Shown piece after piece: positions 1 through 6,405 of a DNA stretch of 64,000 nucleotides. Made by a program: the position numbers and the translations under genes. Position 1 is the stretch's first letter. Every line of letters begins with the position of its first letter. Below the pieces are notes generated by a model. That model was not told the origin of the DNA, did no database searches, and saw nothing but the letters and a program-made list of their open reading frames with translations. Location of the stretch: assembly GCF_003696215.1 (NCBI RefSeq), contig NZ_RFFG01000002.1, positions 149,303 to 213,302 on the forward strand. Direction: 5' to 3'. The DNA is from Actinomadura harenae (GTDB lineage: Bacteria > Actinomycetota > Actinomycetes > Streptosporangiales > Streptosporangiaceae).

Positions 1-207
1 GGGCGCGTCGATGTCGACGCCCATGGAGATCAGGGCCCGGACGGCGCGGGGGGTGAGGCCGTCACCGCAGATCTTGTCGCGCGGGAAAGTGGCCTTCTCC
101 AGCAGGAACACGGACAGGCCGGCGCGCGCCAGCCAGTAGGCGGTGGACGACCCGGCGGGTCCGGCCCCGACGACGATGACGTCCGCGTGTCGGGTGGAGT
201 CGGTCAC
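1..207 (-). CDS. Geranylgeranyl reductase family FAD protein (N-terminal part)
   Basis: Only the first 69 codons are inside the window; the gene runs off the left edge. A GTG start at 207 follows AAGAGGAA on the minus strand. The N-terminus has the dinucleotide-binding motif VVGAGPAGSSTAYWLARAG and then DKICGDGLTPRAV, typical of the geranylgeranyl reductase/MenJ family, which saturates the isoprenoid side chain of menaquinone or related lipids. It lies 134 bases downstream of menG on the same strand, which fits a role in menaquinone metabolism. A perfect Rex-type palindrome sits 24 bases before the start. In many actinomycetes this gene directly precedes the nuo (complex I) operon; that part would lie outside this window, so it is only an expectation. 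Confidence 0.85.
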   Translation of the reverse strand, partial: MTDSTRHADVIVVGAGPAGSSTAYWLARAGLSVFLLEKATFPRDKICGDGLTPRAVRALISMGVDIDAP

Positions 208-230
208 AGCGTTCCTCTTACTTCGTTCGC

Positions 231-248
231 TTGTGAAGTACTTCACAA
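231..248. promoter_or_regulatory. Rex operator (ROP) upstream of the geranylgeranyl reductase gene
   Basis: TTGTGAAGTACTTCACAA is a perfect 18-base palindrome with the TTGTGAA/TTCACAA half-sites known for Streptomyces Rex sites. It lies 24-41 bases before the GTG start at 207, in the right place to block a promoter or the start of transcription. A Rex gene is encoded in this window at 28892-29647. That Rex represses this gene (and possibly respiratory genes beyond the left edge) at low NADH is inference. Confidence 0.8.
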
Positions 249-340
249 GAATCCGATGGGGAGTCTATTCCTTTGGAGCCGCTCGTGGGTACCTCTGCGC
301 CCGGACGGTTTTGGACCGGTGCAAAACCCACGTGGCGGGG

Positions 341-1042
341 TCAGCCCGGGTTGACGGCGTGGTGCATCGCCGCGACCCCGAAGGTCAGGTTCTTCCAGCG
401 CACCTTCGTCCAGCCGGCGGACTGCACGATCGAGGCCAGGGCCGCCTGATCGGGCCATGCCAGCGTGGAATCGGCGAGATAGGTGTAGCTGTCCGGGTTG
501 GAGGACACCCGGGCCAGCAGCGGCAGCCCGACCTTGAGGTGCGCCTTGTGCCCGGCGTCCAGCAGCCGGTTCGGAGGGTGACTGACCTCACACACCAGAA
601 GCCGTCCGCCCGGCTTGGCGACCCGCCGCATCTCGCGCAGCGCCGCCTCGGTGTCCTGGACGTTCCGGAGGCCGAACGAGATCGTCACGACGTCGAACGA
701 GCCGTCCTCGAAGGGCAGCCGCAGGGCGTCGCCCGCGACGAAGGCGAGGTTGCCGACCCCGGCCTGCCTCTGGCGTCCGACGCGGAGCATGCCGAGGGAG
801 AAGTCGCAGGCGACGGTCTCGGCCCCGGCGTCCGCGAACGGCACCGAGGACGTGCCGGTCCCGGCCGCGAGGTCGAGCACCCTCTCCCCCGGCCGGGCGG
901 CCACGGCGCGCACGACCTCCCGCCGCCACCACCGTTCCATTCCGCCGGTCATGAGGGTGTTGAGCAGGTCGTACCGGTCGGCGGTCCGGTCGAACATGGC
1001 CGCCACGTCGGCGGGCTTCTTGTCGAGATTGGCGCGGGTCAT
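341..1042 (-). CDS. menG: Demethylmenaquinone methyltransferase
   Basis: Class I SAM-dependent methyltransferase of the UbiE/MenG family, 233 residues, the usual length. It methylates demethylmenaquinone to menaquinone, the last step of the pathway, at the cytoplasmic membrane face. The N-terminus VAAMFDRTADRYDLLNTLMT is the family signature; motif I is VLDLAAGTGTSS (about residues 55-66), and ISFGLRNVQD and GGRLLVCEVS are further family motifs. The start is the ATG at 1042, with only a weak ribosome binding site. It probably forms a transcription unit with the reductase gene downstream. Confidence 0.93.
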   Translation of the reverse strand: MTRANLDKKPADVAAMFDRTADRYDLLNTLMTGGMERWWRREVVRAVAARPGERVLDLAAGTGTSSVPFADAGAETVACDFSLGMLRVGRQRQAGVGNLAFVAGDALRLPFEDGSFDVVTISFGLRNVQDTEAALREMRRVAKPGGRLLVCEVSHPPNRLLDAGHKAHLKVGLPLLARVSSNPDSYTYLADSTLAWPDQAALASIVQSAGWTKVRWKNLTFGVAAMHHAVNPG

Positions 1043-1208
1043 ACCACCAGCCTAGGAGGCCGCCCCGGAGCCGGTGCGAACGGTCCACGGCCACACGGGT
1101 GAAACCGCGTCACGGCAGCCACGGGCCGGGGTCCGTTCGGCCTCGGATCACCGGCCTCGGACCACCGGCTCCGCATCGCCGGCTCCAGGACCGCCCTCGG
1201 GCATGCGA

Positions 1209-1235
1209 AAGCCCCCACGGCGGGCGTGAGGGCTT
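1209..1235 (-). terminator. Stem-loop terminator behind the DUF4229 gene
   Basis: On the minus strand AAGCCCTCACG pairs with CGTGGGGGCTT (one A-C mismatch) around a 5-base loop, followed by TCGCAT. It lies 45 bases past the stop codon of the gene at 1280-1522. The rest of the 1043-1279 interval holds nothing I recognise. Confidence 0.6.
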
Positions 1236-1279
1236 CGATGTTCGGGGTCGCTCGGGGCCTGGCGCGGACGGGCGGGAGG

Positions 1280-1522
1280 TCAGTCCTCCTTGCCGCGGGA
1301 ATCCTCGAGCTTCGACTTCTTGTCGCGGACGCCGTTGACGATCGTCGCGGACATCGCGTCACGCTGGGTGGACAACAGCACGTAGCTGATGACACCGCTG
1401 ATGACGAGGGCGCCGAGGAGCAGGAAGATCGGCGCCTTGCGCAGGGGCGTCAGCCAGAGGACGGCCGTCGTGGCGACGAAGATCCCCAGGCGCGCGGAGG
1501 TGTAGAACAGAACGGAACGCAT
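1280..1522 (-). CDS. DUF4229 small membrane protein
   Basis: An 80-residue protein with two membrane helices (about 9-26 and 31-50), a charged C-terminal tail (about 55-80) and the layout of the actinobacterial DUF4229 family. Its function is unknown. The ATG at 1522 is 39 bases downstream of the dehydratase stop codon on the same strand, so the two may be cotranscribed. It is short but its codon usage and membrane profile are those of a real gene. Confidence 0.75.
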   Translation of the reverse strand: MRSVLFYTSARLGIFVATTAVLWLTPLRKAPIFLLLGALVISGVISYVLLSTQRDAMSATIVNGVRDKKSKLEDSRGKED

Positions 1523-1561
1523 GGCGGCTCCAGGCTACTCCCGGTCTCCCGATGCCCCGGT

Positions 1562-2530
1562 TCACCCCTGCCCGAGGACCTCCAGGAAGAGTGCCGGATC
1601 CACGTTTCCGCCGCTCAGGACGGCCACGGCGGTCCGCGTGGGCGGCAGGAACGGGCGGCGGTACAGGTACGCGGCGGCCGCGACCGCTCCACCCGGCTCG
1701 GCGATGAGACGGGCCTCACGCGCGATCCGGCGCATGGTCAGCCTGATCTGGTCCTCGGTGACGGTCACGATGTCGTCCACGAGCTCGTGGATGTGCGCGT
1801 ACGTGAGGTCGCCGACCCGCTGGACGCGCAGCGCGTCGGCGACGGTGCGCCCGGTGTCCTCGGCGGCCCACTGGACGGGGTGGCCCGCGCGCAGCGACTC
1901 GCGCGCGTCGGCCGCGAGCTCCGGCTCGACCCCGATGACCCTGGCGTTCGGATGGAGCGCCTTGACCGCGACCGCGACGCCCGAGACCAGCCCGCCGCCC
2001 GAGACGGGGACGAGCACCAGGTCGACGTCCGGCTCGTCCTGGACGATCTCCAGCCCGACGGTGCCCTGCCCGGCGATCACGCGCGGGTCGTCGAACGGCG
2101 GGACGAGCGTGAACCCGTGCGCGGCGGCCAGCTTCTCCGCCGTCTCGACGCGGGCCTCGAGCGTCGGCTCGACGTAGACGATCTCCGCGCCGAGCGCGAT
2201 GCACGCCTCCACCTTCACGCCCGGCGTCGTGTGCGGGATGACCAGCACGCAGCGGACGCCGTGGGCGCGGGCCGTCCAGGCGACGGCCTGGGCGTGGTTG
2301 CCGCTGGAATGCGCGACGACCCCCTTGGCGCGCTCGTCCTCGGGCAGCCCGGCGATGGTCGCGTAGGCGCCGCGCAGCTTGAACGCGCCGACCGGCTGAA
2401 GCGACTCGGCCTTCAGCAGCAGCCGGCCGCCGTCATTGGTCGGGAACGGCACGAGCGGCGTCCGGACGGCGGTTCCGGCGAGCAGGCCGGCCGCGTGCTC
2501 GACGTCCGCGAGGGTCACGAGTGCGGGCAT
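1562..2530 (-). CDS. PLP-dependent threonine/serine dehydratase
   Basis: Fold-type II PLP enzyme of 322 residues. The PLP lysine is in the motif GAFKLRGA (about residues 49-56), the substrate loop is SSGNHAQAVA (about 74-83), and the glycine-rich phosphate loop is PVSGGGLVSG (about 176-185). This matches catabolic threonine ammonia-lyases, which turn threonine (or serine) into 2-oxobutyrate (or pyruvate) and ammonia. It has no C-terminal ACT-type regulatory domain, so isoleucine feedback control as in biosynthetic IlvA is unlikely. A serine/threonine racemase is another member of this fold that cannot be excluded. Confidence 0.85.
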   Translation of the reverse strand: MPALVTLADVEHAAGLLAGTAVRTPLVPFPTNDGGRLLLKAESLQPVGAFKLRGAYATIAGLPEDERAKGVVAHSSGNHAQAVAWTARAHGVRCVLVIPHTTPGVKVEACIALGAEIVYVEPTLEARVETAEKLAAAHGFTLVPPFDDPRVIAGQGTVGLEIVQDEPDVDLVLVPVSGGGLVSGVAVAVKALHPNARVIGVEPELAADARESLRAGHPVQWAAEDTGRTVADALRVQRVGDLTYAHIHELVDDIVTVTEDQIRLTMRRIAREARLIAEPGGAVAAAAYLYRRPFLPPTRTAVAVLSGGNVDPALFLEVLGQG

Positions 2531-2691
2531 GGAAGCGAGGTTATTCGCTCACGATCGGCGCGCGATAACGGACCGCCCGGCGGCCGTCACGGGCGGGGCG
2601 CGAGGTACGGAAGGTGGGCACGGTGTCCGTAGTGTCCAAAACCATGTTTACGGTCGGTGATCTCTCCAGCTCGCCGAACTACGCAGCGTGA

Positions 2692-2706
2692 TGTTTTGCG
2701 AAAACA
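2692..2706. promoter_or_regulatory. Palindrome upstream of bldC
   Basis: TGTTTTGCGAAAACA (6-base arms, 3-base centre) stands in an unusually A/T-rich spot, 80-94 bases before the bldC start. It looks like an operator for a dimeric regulator of bldC or of the divergent dehydratase gene. I do not recognise the protein that would bind it. Confidence 0.4.
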
Positions 2707-2785
2707 AGGGAGAAATCGGTCTTGCTCCGCCACACTAGGAAACAGTCCACCCGCACCGAGAGCGGGACAAAGGGGGAGAGAGAAC

Positions 2786-2992
2786 GTGGAGAGCACCAGC
2801 GAGCGCCTGCTGACCCCCGGAGAGGTCGCCGCGCTCTTCAGGGTTGATCCCAAGACGGTCACCCGATGGGCCGCTGCGGGCCGCATCAGCAGCATCCGGA
2901 CGCCCGGAGGCCACCGCCGCTTCCGCGAGTCCGAAGTGCACGCGCTGCTGCGCGGCGACGAACCGGTCGCAGAGCACTCGGCCGTCCGCTGA
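2786..2992 (+). CDS. bldC: Developmental regulator BldC (MerR-like HTH)
   Basis: A 68-residue single-domain DNA-binding protein; this equals the length known for Streptomyces BldC. The GTG start at 2786 follows AGGGGGAG (2771-2778). The winged HTH is visible as LLTPGEVAALFRVDPKTVTR followed by the wing around TPGGHRRFRESEV. BldC controls entry into development in Streptomyces and binds cooperatively to direct repeats. The gene stands alone; it faces the dehydratase gene across 255 bases. In-frame codons upstream of 2786 lack an initiation signal, so the short form is preferred. Confidence 0.93.
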   Translation: MESTSERLLTPGEVAALFRVDPKTVTRWAAAGRISSIRTPGGHRRFRESEVHALLRGDEPVAEHSAVR

Positions 2993-3092
2993 CGGGACCC
3001 GCCCGCGCCTGCCCGGCGCGGACGGCCCCGGCACCGACTTTCCGGCCCCGCCTCACCGGCACACCCGCCGGTAGCAGGCGGTCTTCTGTTTT

Positions 3093-3114
3093 GGGCACCC
3101 GTTCGCGGGTGCCC
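3093..3114. terminator. GC-rich hairpin downstream of bldC
   Basis: GGGCACCCG and CGGGTGCCC form a perfect 9-bp stem around the stable tetraloop TTCG, about 100 bases past the bldC stop codon. No T-run follows, so it is a hairpin-only terminator or a 3'-end stabilising structure. Confidence 0.5.
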
Positions 3115-3612
3115 GAACGAACACGTTGACGGCGCGCGGACGACCCGCCGAGTCCGCGCGTCCTCAGCGCCACCGGGCCTCCCGCCTCACCCCGAGGCCT
3201 CTTGGACGCCCGCGACCCCTCCCTTTTCCCCGCACCCCTTTTGCAACGTTCCAGCCCCACGTCTCGGCGCCTTCCCCGCGCGTCACGGCACCTCGTTTCC
3301 ACCACTCCCCGGGCCATTAGTCCACGGATTTCGCATCCCTCACTCGCCACGCTTCCCTTTTCCACACCCCACCCCCTTCTCCCGGCCCCCACCATTCCCC
3401 TCAAAGGGATTACGCGCCCACCCCCTAAACGGCAGCAGACGCGCAACGACGACGTTCACACCGCGCGGCGCCATTGCGGACGCCCTTCACATGCGGGGCA
3501 CTAAGCGTGGGGACGGTGCAAAGAGTGGCTCTCACCTGGGAGAACAAGCTGCGCGCGACATGGCGTTCACCGAGTGGCGCAAGGGGCGCGCGATCCGGGC
3601 CTTCCGCTCCTC

Positions 3613-3645
3613 GGGGTGGCGGGGTGGCGGGGTGGCGCTCGGGGG
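3613..3645 (+). repeat. Three 8-base repeats with G-quadruplex potential
   Basis: Three copies of GGGGTGGC are followed by a further run of five G. Four G-runs of at least four bases within 33 nucleotides satisfy the usual G-quadruplex pattern on the plus strand. It abuts the stop codon of the minus-strand gene at 3646-3894. Confidence 0.55.
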
Positions 3646-3894
3646 TCAGGAGTCCTGGTCGCGTTTCCAGGATTCGAAGGTGGCCTGGAGGTCGGCGTCG
3701 CCTTCGCGCCAGGACCGGCGGCGGGCCTCGAGCTCCTGCTCGGTGAGCGACTGGCCGAGGAGGCGGTCGTAGTCGGGGTCGGCCGGGCCGATCTCCACGT
3801 ACGCGTCGGCGATGACCCGTCCGCCGTCACCGCCGTCGAGCAGGACACCGTGCGGCACCCTGAGCGTGCCGTCGGGGAGCCGGATCACGTACAT
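3646..3894 (-). CDS. Conserved hypothetical protein, 82 residues
   Basis: I do not recognise a family with a known role. The protein is soluble and acidic, with a beta-rich start (MYVIRLPDGTLRVPHGVLL) and a C-terminal helical part with many Glu, Arg and Trp residues (about 50-80). The ATG at 3894 follows AAGGTGA at a good distance. It starts 47 bases after the metalloprotease stop codon on the same strand, so the two are probably cotranscribed. Confidence 0.65.
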   Translation of the reverse strand: MYVIRLPDGTLRVPHGVLLDGGDGGRVIADAYVEIGPADPDYDRLLGQSLTEQELEARRRSWREGDADLQATFESWKRDQDS

Positions 3895-3940
3895 CGGGAA
3901 TCACCTTCGCTGGCTTGTCTTCCGTTGGCGGAGGGCAAGG

Positions 3941-4918
3941 TCAGATTCCGTATCGGCGGTTGAAGAAGAGCATGACCTCAAGGGCGGCGCGGATGTTGCC
4001 GGAGAGCATATCCACCAATGCCGGACGCTGCCGGGAGGAAATCGCGGCGAACGCGTCGGCGAAGAACTCCCGGCGCCCCAGGGCGTCGGGCTGCTGGTGG
4101 AAGTCGCTCATCAGGTACGGCCCGCACATCTCGTAGAGCTCGCGGAACGCGGGCGTGTCGGACTGCCAGGCGCCGTCGCCGCCGTCGACGTCGTCCAGCG
4201 CGTGCCCGACCTCGTGCATCATCACGTCCGGTGTCGGGGACGGACGGTCACCGACAACGATCTTCCGGTCGCCGTACGCTCCGGCGCAGATGTCCCAGGT
4301 CGCGCGGCCGGACGGCAGCGGGCGGCCGCGCAGGTGCCCCATGTCGTCCAGGTGCGGGACGCCGCCCGGGCCGACGTAGATCCCCGAGAGGCCGTCCGCG
4401 AGCCTGCGTTTCAGCGAGTCCGGCAGCATGGCCAGGCTCTCCACGGCGCGGACGACCTCGGGCGACGGCGGGCCCTGCCGGGCGTCCCACTGCCGGTGCA
4501 GGACGTTCTCCAGGACGCCGCAGTGGCGCAGTCCGTCCAGGGCGGGCGGGCTGTCGGGCGGACGCGGCGCGGCGCGCGGCGGGACCGGCTCGTCGTCCAG
4601 CTCGAAGTCGCTCCACGAGTAGACCTTCGCGGGCTGCTCGGCGCGCATCCGGTGGCGTCCGGCCGCGGCCGCCGGGTCCGGGCCGGGGACGTCGCCCTCG
4701 GGACGGGCCGCGTACGCGTCGTCGCGGCCGCCCTTGCGGAACCGCCCGAACCGGTCGCGGGGCTGCGCGCCCCGCGGACGGATCTGCGCCGGTTCGGGGC
4801 TCTGCCAGGCGCCCGAGTCCCGCGACCGCCCGGGCTCGGGCGGCGAGGGCGAGTACCGGGCGTCCCCACGGCGCGACCCGACTCCGGGGGACCGGCGATG
4901 GATGCCTTTGAACCGCAT
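3941..4918 (-). CDS. Zinc metalloprotease-like protein (HEVGH, lethal-factor-type fold)
   Basis: 325 residues from the ATG at 4918, which has GAGGAG five bases upstream; a longer frame to 4993 lacks such a site. The first 100 residues are disordered and rich in Arg, Pro and Gly. The C-terminal half has the zinc motif in MMHEVGHALDDV, with two His ligands and the catalytic Glu, followed about 45 residues later by GRREFFADAFAAISS, whose first Glu is the likely third ligand. This layout resembles the anthrax-lethal-factor-related metalloendopeptidase superfamily. No signal peptide or membrane segment is seen, so it would act in the cytoplasm unless exported another way. Its substrate is unknown. 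Confidence 0.7.
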   Translation of the reverse strand: MRFKGIHRRSPGVGSRRGDARYSPSPPEPGRSRDSGAWQSPEPAQIRPRGAQPRDRFGRFRKGGRDDAYAARPEGDVPGPDPAAAAGRHRMRAEQPAKVYSWSDFELDDEPVPPRAAPRPPDSPPALDGLRHCGVLENVLHRQWDARQGPPSPEVVRAVESLAMLPDSLKRRLADGLSGIYVGPGGVPHLDDMGHLRGRPLPSGRATWDICAGAYGDRKIVVGDRPSPTPDVMMHEVGHALDDVDGGDGAWQSDTPAFRELYEMCGPYLMSDFHQQPDALGRREFFADAFAAISSRQRPALVDMLSGNIRAALEVMLFFNRRYGI

Positions 4919-5022
4919 CGGGCTCCTCGCGTTCTCGCGGGGCCCCGTGCGGGGCCTCCGGGCAGCGTAAGCCGAACCCCGACACGCCGTCATCCCCCCA
5001 AGTCGAGGACTAACGTTGACCC

Positions 5023-5331
5023 ATGGCCTACGCGCTCATCGCCGTCGTCCTCGTCGGAGGCTGGCTCTTCTGCCTGTTGGACGTCCTCACCAGCGACGAA
5101 CGCCAGGTGCGGCTCCTCCCGAAGCCCGTCTGGCTGCTGATCGCCCTCCTCGGATTCGTCCTCGGCTCCGTCCTGTGGCTGCTCGCGGGCCGTCCGCGCG
5201 GACGGCGGCTGGAGTCGGTGCTGCTGCCGCCCGGAGCCGGCTTCGACCGCCACCCGGACGCCCCGAAGGGCCCCGACGACGACCCGGCGTTCCTCCACGC
5301 CCTGAGCCGCCGGATCCACGGCGACGACTGA
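5023..5331 (+). CDS. Small membrane protein with PLDc_N-type N-terminus
   Basis: 102 residues. Two hydrophobic helices (about 3-22 and 36-55) are separated by a short charged loop; the tail is hydrophilic. This is the PLDc_N pattern found alone in many actinobacterial membrane proteins and at the start of cardiolipin synthases. No phospholipase HKD motif is present, so no enzymatic role can be claimed. It is read divergently from the metalloprotease gene across 104 bases. Confidence 0.7.
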   Translation: MAYALIAVVLVGGWLFCLLDVLTSDERQVRLLPKPVWLLIALLGFVLGSVLWLLAGRPRGRRLESVLLPPGAGFDRHPDAPKGPDDDPAFLHALSRRIHGDD

Positions 5332-5386
5332 CGGCGCGGACTGACGGCGCGGACCTTCTCGGGGCCGGGCCGGCCGGGCATGCGAA

Positions 5387-5417
5387 AAGGGCGTCCTCCC
5401 CTGGGGAGGACGCCCTT
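5387..5417. terminator. Bidirectional terminator between two convergent genes
   Basis: AAGGGCGTCCTCCCC and its exact reverse complement are separated by one T. The A/T ends of the stem give T-runs on both strands. It lies 56 bases past the gene ending at 5331 and 11 bases past the stop codon of ccsB at 5428. Confidence 0.85.
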
Positions 5418-5427
5418 CGCGGTGCTG

Positions 5428-6405
5428 TCAGGCGTAGGAGTGGAGGCCGGAGAACATGTAGTTGACGCCGAAGAAGTTGAAGATCAGGCAGGCGAAGGCG
5501 ACCAGGGAGAGGACGGCGGCCTTGCGGCCCTTCCAGCCGGCGGTGGCGCGGGCGTGGAGGAAGGCGGCGTAGGCGATCCAGGTGACGAAGGACCAGGTCT
5601 CCTTGGGGTCCCAGCCCCAGTAGCGGCCCCACGCCTCGTCGGCCCAGATGGCGCCCATGACGATGGCGGCCGTCCAGATCGGGAAGGCGAAGGTGGTGAC
5701 GCGGAGGGCCAGGCGGTCCAGGGCGTCGATGGCGGGGACGCGGGCCCAGACCGAGTCCTCGGCGATCGGGCCGCCGGCCTCGCGGCGGGACTTCAGCAGG
5801 TACAGGATCGTGGCGGCGCCCGCGACGGTGAACGAGCCGGTCGCGATGATCGCGGCGGTCACGTGGATGGCGATCCAGTAGGAGTTCAGCGCCGGGGTGA
5901 CGGGACCGACCGAGTCGTACAGCCAGATGTTGGCGACGCCGAGGGCGATCACGGCGGCGCCCATGACGAACGCGCCGAGGAAGCGGGCCTTGTAGCGGAC
6001 CAGGACGACCAGGTACGCGGTGACCGCGGCGAACGCGATGGCGGTGAGGAACTCGTACATGTTGCCCCACGGCCAGCGGTGCGCCGCGAGGCCGCGAGAC
6101 AGGATGATCCCCAGGTGGGACGCCCAGCCGAGCGCGTTCAGCAGAACGGCGAGGCGGGCCCAGTCGATCCGGCGGCGGTCGTCCTCGGCGGCGGGCTCCG
6201 GGGACGCCACGACCTCGGTCACGTCCGGGCCGTCCGCCCCGACGAGGACCTTGGCCTCCGTGCGGACCGCGGCGGCGGGCTGTCTCTTGCGGCCGAAGCC
6301 CAGGTCGGCCGCGTAGGCCACCAGCGCGACGATGTACAGCACGACGGTGCTGAGCATCAGTTTGTCGCTCAGGTTGGCGAGGTCGGCGGTATGCACCCTC
6401 GTCAC
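5428..6405 (-). CDS. ccsB: System II cytochrome c biogenesis protein CcsB (CcsA/ResC type)
   Basis: Polytopic membrane protein of 325 residues that, with ResB, moves heme outward and attaches it to apocytochrome c. The tryptophan-rich heme-handling motif WGRYWGWDPKETWSFVTW lies near residue 255, and conserved His residues stand in membrane segments (for example WASHLGIILSRG, ALNSYWIAIHV and FSGLHSYA at the end). The GTG start at 6405 overlaps the resB stop codon by 4 bases, so translation is coupled. Last gene of the five-gene operon that starts at 10276. Confidence 0.92.
   Translation of the reverse strand: MTRVHTADLANLSDKLMLSTVVLYIVALVAYAADLGFGRKRQPAAAVRTEAKVLVGADGPDVTEVVASPEPAAEDDRRRIDWARLAVLLNALGWASHLGIILSRGLAAHRWPWGNMYEFLTAIAFAAVTAYLVVLVRYKARFLGAFVMGAAVIALGVANIWLYDSVGPVTPALNSYWIAIHVTAAIIATGSFTVAGAATILYLLKSRREAGGPIAEDSVWARVPAIDALDRLALRVTTFAFPIWTAAIVMGAIWADEAWGRYWGWDPKETWSFVTWIAYAAFLHARATAGWKGRKAAVLSLVAFACLIFNFFGVNYMFSGLHSYA

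Larger units (their letters stand above)
2993..3645. other. 653-base gene-free stretch after bldC
   Basis: No open frame here looks like a real gene. It holds a 9-bp hairpin at 3093-3114, a stretch at about 3185-3425 that is markedly C/T-rich on the plus strand and less GC-rich than its surroundings, and a G-tract cluster at 3613-3645. The frames that are open through the C/T-rich part give low-complexity proline/arginine products. Confidence 0.5.

Noticed and set aside
2886..3446. A 186-codon minus-strand frame over bldC and the C/T-rich stretch
   Set aside because: Low-complexity Arg/Gly product, no ribosome binding site, and it runs antisense through bldC.
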